In this document: positions 35,344-42,193 of the stretch, one piece after another
Layout of the letters: every line of letters begins with the position of its first letter
How positions within the stretch are numbered: position 1 is the stretch's first letter
Assembly: GCF_900102105.1 (NCBI RefSeq)
Contig: NZ_FNBB01000009.1
Span: 156,252 to 220,251 of the forward strand
Direction of reading: 5' to 3'
From: Agrobacterium pusense
GTDB lineage: Bacteria; Pseudomonadota; Alphaproteobacteria; Rhizobiales; Rhizobiaceae
DNA length: 64,000 nucleotides
Made by a program: the position numbers and the translations under genes
Notes under the pieces: generated by a model
Told to the model about the DNA's origin: nothing
The model's input: the letters and a program-made list of their open reading frames with translations, nothing else
Database searches by the model: none

Positions 35344-35618
35344 GACAGTCGCCCCTAGAAATCACCCGCGCCCGCCTCGAAGCGAAAATTGAGGAACTGG
35401 TTGCCCTTCTTGATCTGGTCGATGGCGACTGCGACCTAGAAGACAACAACGACGCCGAACCGTCTCTCGGCACTGGCGGCAGGCTTGGCCGTGACGGCGT
35501 TGAAGACGACCTGGAAGACGACACGGCCGACAGCGAACACAGCATGGGGTGGGCCAATCCCCGCTTCGGTGACAGCCCGCTGCCCGCCGGATGGTGTATG
35601 GGAGATTGGGAACAATGA
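35340..35618 (+). CDS. Small acidic phage early protein, hypothetical
   Basis: 92 residues. An N-terminal helix (ITRARLEAKIEELVALLDLV) leads into a highly acidic middle rich in Asp, and the end is PLPAGWCMGDWEQ. Similar short acidic proteins with an N-terminal helix and a 'DGDxDLE' stretch are, from memory, common in rhizobial prophages. Function unknown; an acidic, DNA-mimic-like composition is noted only as an idea. Confidence 0.6.
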   Translation: MRQSPLEITRARLEAKIEELVALLDLVDGDCDLEDNNDAEPSLGTGGRLGRDGVEDDLEDDTADSEHSMGWANPRFGDSPLPAGWCMGDWEQ

Positions 35619-35782
35619 CCACCCCCATCGAGAAAGCCGCCATGTGGCTGTCAGAGCAACCGCAAGACCTGCCGAACAAGCTGGCCATGCTCCAGAACAT
35701 TTTCAGCCTGACGGCGGCGCAAGCAGCCCAGGCACTCACCTTGGCGAACCAGTACCGCCAGAAACGGAGGGCGTTCGGTTGA
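35615..35782 (+). CDS. Small phage early protein, hypothetical
   Basis: 55 residues, starting MTTPIEKAAMWLSEQPQDLP, with a helix-turn-helix-like arrangement in IFSLTAAQAAQALTLANQYR. The basic end RQKRRAFG would fit nucleic-acid binding. It is coupled at both ends by stop/start overlaps. Evidence for function is thin. Confidence 0.55.
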   Translation: MTTPIEKAAMWLSEQPQDLPNKLAMLQNIFSLTAAQAAQALTLANQYRQKRRAFG

Positions 35783-36612
35783 AGGCAATCCACAAGTCGA
35801 ACCGTGATGGCTCCGAGCGCGTAATGCTCGGTAAAGTCATCTGGAAGGAGAAGCCGGCGCACAAGAAGGCGCACAGGCTGGATTGGCAACACTCGAAAGA
35901 ATTTCAGCGTTTGCGGGAAATTGAGAAGGTTATCCGCCACCGACACGGCGGTATGATCCCAGATCCGGTTGGGACGGACGATTTTGATCTGTGCATCTCA
36001 TATCTTCGGGCTGTCGCTCTCACGCCACGTTCGCAGGATGTGGCTTCATGGTGCTTAAAGTGGGCGCCTTGGATCGATCCCGTCACGCTGCAAACGCTGT
36101 CGGCGCTCGGTCTTAATCGTCGGTGGATGATCAAGGCCGATGCTGTCGCAAAGATGCTTCTCGTCACCATGGAAGAAAGATCAAAGCTCGGGCTCCGGAC
36201 CATAGGCGCCTGCGATATGGACCGCGAGGAGAGAAACAGGACTGCCAAGGCGACCAAACAAGAACGCGACCGTAACAGACAGGAACAGAAGCGCAGAGCT
36301 GAAGGTCGAGCGGATCGCAAGTCCTACGAGGCGGCATCACTCTCGAAGCTTCAACCGTGGTTGGCAGAAGGCATTACCCGTCGAACATGGGAACGGAGGC
36401 GTGTCGCAAGTCTATCGCGAATAGAAGAAACATGGATTGGCGACACACTTGCGTCAAAGCCAGAAAATCAACAGGCGGCACAACAATCTCGATCAGGACA
36501 AGCTCGCGCAGCGGGGTTGTCTGCGGGTCTGGGGGATCATCCCCCAGCGGGGCTCCAAGGGGCAGTGCCCCATGGGAACGGCGACGGTTTCCAGAATGGG
36601 AGGGCGGCCTGA
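35779..36612 (+). CDS. Phage early protein with basic helical region, hypothetical
   Basis: 277 residues from a TTG at 35779, supported by GGAGGG eight bases upstream and overlap with the previous stop. The N-terminal region is basic (KEKPAHKKAHRLDWQHSKEF). A middle WCLKWAPWIDPVTLQTLSAL block is followed by a strongly charged helix (MDREERNRTAKATKQERDRN) and a C-terminal HTH-like WLAEGITRRTWERRRVAS. These suggest nucleic-acid binding. The last 60 residues look disordered. No family is recognised. Confidence 0.65.
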   Translation: MKAIHKSNRDGSERVMLGKVIWKEKPAHKKAHRLDWQHSKEFQRLREIEKVIRHRHGGMIPDPVGTDDFDLCISYLRAVALTPRSQDVASWCLKWAPWIDPVTLQTLSALGLNRRWMIKADAVAKMLLVTMEERSKLGLRTIGACDMDREERNRTAKATKQERDRNRQEQKRRAEGRADRKSYEAASLSKLQPWLAEGITRRTWERRRVASLSRIEETWIGDTLASKPENQQAAQQSRSGQARAAGLSAGLGDHPPAGLQGAVPHGNGDGFQNGRAA

Positions 36613-36887
36613 TGGAAGTCACTCAGACCGCGCAAATCATACCTTTCCCTGTCGATCATGAAGTTCTGTTCATCAGGGACACGGCCCGCATTCTTATGAT
36701 CCGTCAGGGCGCTGCTGCTGAACGCTTTTGGCAGATGACCTGCCGGCGGCTTTACGCTCGCCTTCAGGTTCAGGGAATGGCGCATGCCGACATCGACAGG
36801 GAAGTGAAAAGCTTTTCCGCAGCTGTGTTCGCGCAGATTGACCGTGTGAATGCCCTCCAACATCACAATCCCAGAGGTGCAGCATGA
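36612..36887 (+). CDS. DUF6074-like phage protein
   Basis: 91 residues, starting MEVTQTAQIIPFPVDHEVLF. The IIPFP motif followed by a helical FIRDTARILMIRQGAAAERF and WQMTCRRLYARLQVQG matches, from memory, the small DUF6074 family of rhizobial prophages. Its start overlaps the previous stop. Function unknown. Confidence 0.6.
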   Translation: MEVTQTAQIIPFPVDHEVLFIRDTARILMIRQGAAAERFWQMTCRRLYARLQVQGMAHADIDREVKSFSAAVFAQIDRVNALQHHNPRGAA

Positions 36888-37180
36888 TCCTGCGCCCGAT
36901 CTGCGATTATTTGGATTCCGATGGCCGTCGCTTCGTGTTTACCGGCTTCGGTGAATCTAACGGCCTTGCTTACGGATTGGCTCTCGATCCCCGCCCCAAA
37001 CGCTGGCGCCATAGACGAGCCGCCTATGACCAGACGCTTGGCGATCTGATGGGCGAGAATGCCGTTCTTATCTGCCTTTGGCCCGCTAACGACTGGGCCA
37101 TCGTGTCCTTCTTCAAATTCGCACCAGATGAAAACCGCACCGGCTTCAAATGCCGGGTTTATGGAGAACTCATCGGATGA
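36884..37180 (+). CDS. Phage early protein, hypothetical
   Basis: 98 residues, basic and aromatic-rich, with RPKRWRHRRAAYDQTLGDLM in the centre and CLWPANDWAIVSFFKFAPDE near the end. The mixture of strands suggests a small globular beta protein. No family is recognised. It overlaps the genes on both sides by four bases. Confidence 0.6.
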   Translation: MILRPICDYLDSDGRRFVFTGFGESNGLAYGLALDPRPKRWRHRRAAYDQTLGDLMGENAVLICLWPANDWAIVSFFKFAPDENRTGFKCRVYGELIG

Positions 37181-37617
37181 GCAGCCTTGTACCTATCGAG
37201 CCCGGCCAGTGGATTCTGTCGTTCCACCAGCCCTATGGCCTGTACGACGGCAAGACGATGGAAAGTCGCCTTGAAGAAATGGCCTTCCGGCACTGGATGG
37301 ACGGCACCAGCGCGGAGGAGATGTTCCTCGTTATGCAGGCGAAGAAGGTAATGCCCAACACCTTCACGGTGTCTGGAAATGGTCGCTATGTCAGTGATGG
37401 CGACCGCCTATATCGTTTCAACGTCGTCGCCGCCTTCTCAACCAAAGAGGCTGGAATCGCCCTGCGCGATAAACTGTTCGGCATTGGCGAGGACGTTGGC
37501 GACCGCATCGAAAAAGAAATGTATCGCCGCATCGAGAAGTTTTCAGCAAGAGAAGAGGCGAAAGGCATCAAGCGCGTCCATCGCTGCCTTCCTTACTTTT
37601 TCGGGGGCGGCCAATGA
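37177..37617 (+). CDS. Phage early protein, hypothetical
   Basis: 146 residues. The second half (YRFNVVAAFSTKEAGIALRD and KLFGIGEDVGDRIEKEMYRR) looks like a mixed alpha/beta domain, and the start is SSLVPIEPGQWILSFHQPYG. It has no membrane span or known motif. It is coupled to neighbours by four-base overlaps. Unidentified. Confidence 0.6.
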   Translation: MSSLVPIEPGQWILSFHQPYGLYDGKTMESRLEEMAFRHWMDGTSAEEMFLVMQAKKVMPNTFTVSGNGRYVSDGDRLYRFNVVAAFSTKEAGIALRDKLFGIGEDVGDRIEKEMYRRIEKFSAREEAKGIKRVHRCLPYFFGGGQ

Positions 37618-38075
37618 CCGTGACCAGTCTCAACCCCGCATCTCAATTTGATGTAGCGCTCGTCCGCAACGCCGCCGCCGACTTGCGGCCGATGCTGATG
37701 TCTGTCCGCAACAAGGCGTTAGCGACGCAGCACCTTGTCCAAGGCGCGAAAAGCCTCGGCAGCATCGTCTTGTACTATGCGAAATGGCTAGGCGTCTGGC
37801 ACAAGTCAGGTCTTGAGACGACCTGGGCTATGCATTTCAGCGGTCAGCAGTTCCCCAACGGCCGGCACGCTGTCGCGGCTCTGCAAATCAAGACGGAGAT
37901 GGCAGCGGTCACTGCGCTTGTCTCCGGTAAAGCCCACTGGATTGCGCTTCCTCACCTCGAGAGCACGCGCCGGGCGCTGATAACCAATCTCCTGAAAACC
38001 ATGAACGCCTTGGACGCCGCGATTGAATCTTGCGCCGTTCTCGAAGGGCGCATCGAACGAGGACGCCTGAAATGA
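37614..38075 (+). CDS. Phage early protein, hypothetical
   Basis: 153 residues, largely helical (DLRPMLMSVRNKALATQHLV and ALITNLLKTMNALDAAIESC). It lacks a signal peptide and recognisable motifs. Four-base overlap with the previous gene, and its stop overlaps a 22-codon frame that couples it to the RNase H gene. Confidence 0.58.
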   Translation: MTVTSLNPASQFDVALVRNAAADLRPMLMSVRNKALATQHLVQGAKSLGSIVLYYAKWLGVWHKSGLETTWAMHFSGQQFPNGRHAVAALQIKTEMAAVTALVSGKAHWIALPHLESTRRALITNLLKTMNALDAAIESCAVLEGRIERGRLK

Positions 38076-38140
38076 TCCTGCTCGAAATCATCAAAATCAA
38101 GCTGCAACTGATTGCCCGTAAATGGAGGGTCGCGCGATGA
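38072..38140 (+). CDS. 22-residue coupling peptide
   Basis: A 22-codon frame, MILLEIIKIKLQLIARKWRV then AR. Its ATG overlaps the preceding stop and its TGA overlaps the RNase H start (ATGA at both ends). It has the make-up of an amphipathic basic helix. It may be a real micro-protein or only a device that carries ribosomes to the RNase H gene. It preserves the stop/start chain of the whole operon, which argues against chance. Confidence 0.4.
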   Translation: MILLEIIKIKLQLIARKWRVAR

Positions 38141-39015
38141 CATACACATTCCCACCGTCGCTGTACCCGCTGCGCGACTATCTCAAAGGCCAAGGCGCAG
38201 ATACACGCGCTTTCGTCTCTGCTCGCCAGGCTGCCTTTATGTCCCAACAGTTGTTGGGAACTCGCGTAAAGTTTCCCGACAAGGGCGCCGACATGACATC
38301 GACGCTCTTTCTGATCCAGAAGGCCGTCACGGAAAAAGGTATTGCCACCATGGCAACACCTTCACCCATGAAGAGCAAAAAGAAGAAGGCCAAATCCCCA
38401 TACGCGAACCTGAAGAGGGATAAGCCGAATTTCAGCCCGGAGGTCTTTGCCGAAGGCGTGCATATCTTCTGTGACGGAGCCTCCATTCCTAATCCGGGCG
38501 TCGGCGGCTGGGGCGTCGTTGTTTATGAGAACGGCCAAGAACTCTGGACTGTTTACGGAGGAGATCCGGACACGACAAACAACCAGATGGAGTTAACCGG
38601 CCTCCTGAACGCCATCAAAGAAGCCTGGAAGATTCTGGCTGACTCTGTCGAGATGACCATCTGGTGCGACAGCCAATATTGCGTTGAAGGCGTTAATGTC
38701 TGGATGAAGACATGGAAGTCGCGCGGATGGAGTAAGCGCAAATTGAACAGCCCGAAGCGTGAAGATGGGGGAATCGCCAACCTCGATCTGTGGAAGGCAA
38801 TAGACGAAGCACTGAAGGACGTCCCGAGTTATGGCTGTGATCTGCATATAAAGTGGGTCAAGGGCCACGACGGCATAGCCGGCAATGAACGCGCCGACGA
38901 GTTGGCAGAGCGAGGCAGGCAACAGATTCTGGAACGGCAATCGGTTGAGCTTGGCTTGCTTGATGACGTGAACGAGCTCGACGCCCGGTTTCGTCAGATC
39001 ATGGGGGCGGTGTGA
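38137..39015 (+). CDS. Phage ribonuclease HI with N-terminal extension
   Basis: 292 residues. The RNase HI domain (about 107-275) has all catalytic acids: Asp in FCDGASIPNPGVGGWG, Glu in NNQMELTGLL, Asp in WCDSQYCVEGVN, and the His/Asp in VKGHDGIAGNERADELAERG. It cleaves RNA of RNA-DNA hybrids, plausibly in phage DNA replication or primer removal. About 105 residues precede it, with a KSKKKKAKSP linker and no recognised hybrid-binding fold. Host RNase HI is about 150 residues, so the extension is phage-specific. GGAGGG precedes the ATG. Confidence 0.92.
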   Translation: MTYTFPPSLYPLRDYLKGQGADTRAFVSARQAAFMSQQLLGTRVKFPDKGADMTSTLFLIQKAVTEKGIATMATPSPMKSKKKKAKSPYANLKRDKPNFSPEVFAEGVHIFCDGASIPNPGVGGWGVVVYENGQELWTVYGGDPDTTNNQMELTGLLNAIKEAWKILADSVEMTIWCDSQYCVEGVNVWMKTWKSRGWSKRKLNSPKREDGGIANLDLWKAIDEALKDVPSYGCDLHIKWVKGHDGIAGNERADELAERGRQQILERQSVELGLLDDVNELDARFRQIMGAV

Positions 39016-39440
39016 GACATACCGTCAACATCTTCAACGTGGCCCGAGAATGCGGCGTCATCCTTCGCGACTGGCGGCACCACAGCCCGACCAGTCGGAA
39101 GGGGCGGGAATGCTTCTGCAAGCCGACGGTGCGCGAGATTGGCCAACTCCATGGCGAGGATCATCTGCGCCTTGTCCTGATGCTGATCACCGGCAACCCG
39201 CGGAACTCTGGGGAGCTCTATGCCGATGTCATCAAAGCGGTGTCCCGGCTGCTGGCCGCAAATCCAGACCTAATGCGCCGGCCGTCGCTGGTGCCAGACT
39301 TCAATCAAATTGACTTGAGCGCCGTTCGGCGTGGCGCTCGATTGACGGCAAGGAAATATGGAGTGGCTGCAAACGACGAGATTCTTGGAGCACTGAGAAT
39401 GCATTTCGGCCTGTGGCCATATCGAGGAGAAGCGGCATGA
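39012..39440 (+). CDS. Phage early protein, hypothetical
   Basis: 142 residues from a GTG overlapping the RNase H stop. It has a central GQLHGEDHLRLVLMLITGNP and a C-terminal AVRRGARLTARKYGVAANDE. From memory it belongs to a family frequent in rhizobial prophages just before the late genes, without assigned function. Mostly helical. Confidence 0.62.
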   Translation: MRHTVNIFNVARECGVILRDWRHHSPTSRKGRECFCKPTVREIGQLHGEDHLRLVLMLITGNPRNSGELYADVIKAVSRLLAANPDLMRRPSLVPDFNQIDLSAVRRGARLTARKYGVAANDEILGALRMHFGLWPYRGEAA

Positions 39441-40054
39441 TGACGGTATTTGCTGAGTGGACATATGATCAGGTGCGGGCGCAGATCATTGAGGCGGCTC
39501 ACACGCTGCGCGCCTCTCCGTCCGACGCTGGGCCGGGATTGAAGACTGGCGCCATGGCATCGGTGTTGCACGAGATGGTGGGTGCCTTTGGTGAGAGCGA
39601 GCATAACGTTCGTCGCGCGCCGCCATCAGCAGGTGCGATAAGCCGAATGTATCAGGTCTGGGACTGGATAAATGCCTACCTCGATGAGGACGCCCGCAAG
39701 ATGGTCTACGAATACAGCTTCATCAAAACCCGAAAAGGCATCTACATCGAAGCCTATTTGCGAGAAATCGACATGTCGAGAAGTACTTTTGAACGCCGAA
39801 TTCAATCGTATTGTCAACAGATTGCGGACAATCTCAACCAAAAGCATCAAATCCGGTTGACAGTGGCGCTGGACGGCATGACGGAAACCGGCGTAGAACG
39901 TGCATCAACAACGGTAAATTCAAAGAAATGCGCCACGGACTGGCGAGACAATGAAGTTACCGGCCAGAAGGAAAAGGTGAGGGCGGATAACCTCGCTTAC
40001 GCCCAATGGCGCAACGAACGCCGCCGGCAGCTTCTGGAGCGTGCCGAGCGGTAG
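39437..40054 (+). CDS. DUF6362-like phage protein, possible late-gene regulator
   Basis: 205 residues from the ATG overlapping the previous stop. It starts FAEWTYDQVRAQIIEAAHTL, has the pattern RAPPSAGAISRMYQVWDWIN, and a helix-turn-helix-like CREIDMSRSTFERRIQSYCQ region reading as EIDMSRSTFERRIQSYCQQI. Small proteins of this build close early operons in many alphaproteobacterial phages. An HTH and the operon-end position suggest a sigma-like or antitermination role, which is inference. A non-coding structured region follows it. Confidence 0.6.
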   Translation: MMTVFAEWTYDQVRAQIIEAAHTLRASPSDAGPGLKTGAMASVLHEMVGAFGESEHNVRRAPPSAGAISRMYQVWDWINAYLDEDARKMVYEYSFIKTRKGIYIEAYLREIDMSRSTFERRIQSYCQQIADNLNQKHQIRLTVALDGMTETGVERASTTVNSKKCATDWRDNEVTGQKEKVRADNLAYAQWRNERRRQLLERAER

Positions 40055-40061
40055 GCCGCAA

Positions 40062-40365
40062 TCGATCCTTCTCCCTTGCGGAGAATTCGAACACCGGGAC
40101 ACCGGGCGCGGCGTATATCGCGAAAATCCCCGACTGGAGACGCCACTGCCCAGAGTAGTGTTGTAGCCGCAAGGTGGCCTTCGGGCCTTGTCCTCTCGGG
40201 GAGACGGAGAGCCGCGCCCGGCGCCCTTCACGGGACTAAGCCGGGTTAAAGCCACAGCCTGGGACACATGGACGCCCGGGGAAACAGCGGCAGGAACCAA
40301 GCAGGCAGGGTAAACGCTAAGCCCCGTTGCTATAGGTTGCGGGAGCGGATGGCACTGCTCCGGCG
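40062..40365 (+). ncRNA. Candidate structured non-coding RNA between early and late regions
   Basis: The 415-base gap 40055-40469 has no plausible gene but dense complementarity. CCGGGCGCGGC (40102-40112) pairs perfectly with GCCGCGCCCGG (40211-40221). A GGCC-TTCG-GGCC hairpin (40176-40187) has CAA/TTG outer pairs, CACT/AGTG pair at 40144/40157, and GGAGC/GCTCC pair at 40342/40357. The stretch is GC-rich next to AT-rich sequence. Possible roles are an antitermination (put-like) RNA, a processed sRNA or a packaging/replication element. No known RNA family was recognised. The strand is assumed. Confidence 0.5.
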
Positions 40366-40449
40366 ACATATCGTTGCTATTTAGGCAAAGGCCGGCGATT
40401 TACCTTAGTATAAAAAAGCTGCTCGACTCTCGCTCTGATTGATTCCATC

Positions 40450-40468
40450 CTCGCCCTAAGGGGGCGAG
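40450..40468 (+). promoter_or_regulatory. Hairpin covering a ribosome-binding site
   Basis: CTCGCCC (40450-40456) pairs perfectly with GGGCGAG (40462-40468), loop TAAGG. The stem ends one base before the ATG at 40470, so the AAGGGGG ribosome site lies in the loop and 3' arm. If it forms in mRNA it would restrain translation of the following gene. Confidence 0.5.
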
Positions 40469-40469
40469 T

Positions 40470-41372
40470 ATGCAAATATCAATACCATTTAAGACAGAGT
40501 ACAGAACCGAACACCCGGTTCCTATACCGGAAATCGTTGACAGCCTTTTATCCCTGCAGCTTCTTTTGGAAGAGGCCGCCCTAAACCTTGGAAACCTCAT
40601 TCCTGGTCTTGCGATCCAAAAGGTGGATGTTCGCGTCCAGGAAATATCTCACGGAAGCCTGAAGGAACTACTTCTCGTAGGGATATTCGCCGCTTTCCAA
40701 GAAGAACTTGAAAGAGATATTCCGGCGATTATCAAGGAGTTCATGGGAGTGGAGGTTCCAGAGAGTGCTCACACTCTTTTGACGGTTCTAGTTCTCGTCG
40801 CCATCGTTTACGGCGCTGATTTCATCAAGACTGTTGTGGCTCAGGGCCGTAATGACTCTCTGACCAATAAATGGAAAAGTGATCTTATTGCTGACATCGC
40901 CGCGCAGACGGGAAAGTCTCCGGCAGAGGTACGGCGGATTCTCGATGAGCGGTATGGAAAAAAAGGTCGGATCAAGCAACTGGCTGACGCGTCTGTAAAA
41001 TTCTTCAAGCCTAGCAAAGATCAGGGCAATGCTCCGATTTTGATAGGCGACCGCAGAATAGAGCCGCGGTTCGTGGAGGATACCGAATCCGACTATGTTT
41101 ATGAAGAAGCTAGTAAGGTCGAAAAATCAAAAAAACATTACGGCGTTCTCCTGCAAATCCATCAAAAAGACTTGGATAGAGAAACAAGCGGATGGGCAGC
41201 AGTTCCGATTGGCCTCCACAACAAACGGCTTCCGATGAAACTGTTGGACGGAGTTACGCCCGATAGGATTTGGGATAATGACGAGGTCGTCGGGGATATC
41301 ATTTTAAAGTCTCGCAGGACAGGACTGAGTTTTATGCCCTCGGAAATACACTTAGTTCGCATCAAATCTTAG
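40470..41372 (+). CDS. Accessory phage protein of unknown function with one membrane segment
   Basis: 300 residues. The N-terminal half contains VDVRVQEISHGSLKELLLVG and a hydrophobic segment near residues 93-118 (TLLTVLVLVAIVYGADFI). A basic linker follows (KSPAEVRRILDERYGKKGRI), then a C-terminal beta-rich domain ending FMPSEIHLVRIKS. It is distinctly AT-richer than the surrounding phage genes and stands alone between the structured region and a 9-bp hairpin. These are signs of a recently acquired 'moron'. No family is recognised. Confidence 0.65.
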   Translation: MQISIPFKTEYRTEHPVPIPEIVDSLLSLQLLLEEAALNLGNLIPGLAIQKVDVRVQEISHGSLKELLLVGIFAAFQEELERDIPAIIKEFMGVEVPESAHTLLTVLVLVAIVYGADFIKTVVAQGRNDSLTNKWKSDLIADIAAQTGKSPAEVRRILDERYGKKGRIKQLADASVKFFKPSKDQGNAPILIGDRRIEPRFVEDTESDYVYEEASKVEKSKKHYGVLLQIHQKDLDRETSGWAAVPIGLHNKRLPMKLLDGVTPDRIWDNDEVVGDIILKSRRTGLSFMPSEIHLVRIKS

Positions 41373-41427
41373 ATCTCTTATAGGCGACCCCATGACCACC
41401 ACCGAGCAAGAGCGGGAGAGGAAGTAA

Positions 41428-41451
41428 GGCGTCGGCCGCTAAGCCGACGCC
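41428..41451 (+). terminator. Strong hairpin after accessory gene
   Basis: GGCGTCGGC (41428-41436) and GCCGACGCC (41443-41451) form a perfect 9-bp stem with a CGCTAA loop. No U-tract follows, so termination may be Rho-aided. Just before it an 11-codon frame (41392-41427, MTTTEQERERK) ends; this looks like the stub of a lost gene. Confidence 0.55.
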
Positions 41452-41514
41452 CTGCGTCAGAAGAAAACGCTCAAAATTGCCGCTAACCCGAACAGGCAAG
41501 AGGCAAGATTAATG

Positions 41515-41709
41515 TTAACTGTGACGCGGATCGTGGTTCTCTTCCACATAGGTCAAGCCCTCGATCCCGTGCGCACGGAACCAAAAGGTTTCGTGTGACA
41601 TGCCTGCCGGAACAGATTTACCGCTGTTCACAGGTGCACCGGCCCAACGTCCACGCCTGCAGAACGCTTTCGATGGTTCCCGTTCGACCTGACTGAAGCT
41701 TATGGTTGG
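41515..41709 (-). pseudogene. Gene remnant or unstarted small frame
   Basis: A 64-codon minus-strand frame, open from just after a TAG to a TAA. It reads like real protein (for example GRWAGAPVNSGKSVPAGMSH and WFRAHGIEGLTYVEENHDPR) but has no upstream ATG; only a GTG at 41631 would give 38 residues. It lies on the same strand as the two genes to its right. Probably the decayed end of a former gene. The rest of the gap 41373-41873 shows nothing else credible. Confidence 0.35.
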
Positions 41710-41873
41710 CTATAACGGCATCGCCGCCAGAGAGCTCCTGACACCTCGTCAGCCGGGCCTAGCGTTTATCCAAGTCAGGGTACCACCCTTGTCGATGAGG
41801 ATCGGATCCGAAGTGGCGCTAGGTGAGGTCACGATAAACATCGATTGAATATTAATCAAATCGGAAATCAAAC

Positions 41874-42137
41874 ATGCGCGGTGGCAAACGAGAAGGCTCT
41901 GGCAGGCCAAAGGGGGCCCGTACAGTGCGATCTACGAAGGCGGCGCAGGATGCTATACCTTGGGTAGAACGGATGCCCTTATGCGGCCGGAAAGCCCAGC
42001 TTTTCCTTAATCCAAGTGAGTTGCTGGGTGACCATAAAGCCTTCCGCGTCCCCTATGGGACATATTTTCGTGCCCTGCATGTTGGCCCACATAGACGCAA
42101 CATGATGGAAGTTCACCATTACTTCGGTGCCCGTTAA
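41874..42137 (+). pseudogene. Possible truncated small-terminase-like start
   Basis: The frame opens MRGGKREGSGRPKGARTVRS, the Gly/Lys/Arg-rich opening common to phage small terminase and related packaging proteins. After about 38 residues it only mirrors the convincing minus-strand gene 41979-42158. It therefore looks like the 5' stub of a terminase-type gene whose remainder was replaced when the minus-strand cassette was inserted. Being a chance frame is also possible. Confidence 0.35.
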
Positions 42138-42158
42138 AGAAGTCAGCTTCAGCCACAT
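41979..42158 (-). CDS. Small protein with FlbD-like pattern
   Basis: 59 residues from the ATG at 42158. The alternating pattern MWLKLTSLTGTEVMVNFHHV then MQGTKICPIGDAEGFMVTQQ resembles the FlbD-type fold: short strands, 'L-x-G-x-x-V-x-V-N', then 'GT' and a closing helix. Such stand-alone proteins occur on phages and plasmids without known role. It lies 35 bases downstream of the HEPN-like gene on the same strand, so the two may be one unit. Confidence 0.5.
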   Translation of the reverse strand: MWLKLTSLTGTEVMVNFHHVASMWANMQGTKICPIGDAEGFMVTQQLTWIKEKLGFPAA

Positions 42159-42193
42159 TCTCGAATCCCCCAAGGTTACCATGCCAACATTCG

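Noticed and set aside
40062..40365. Group I intron, RNase P RNA or tmRNA as identity of the structured region
   Set aside because: Conserved core motifs of these RNAs could not be found, and no split gene flanks it.
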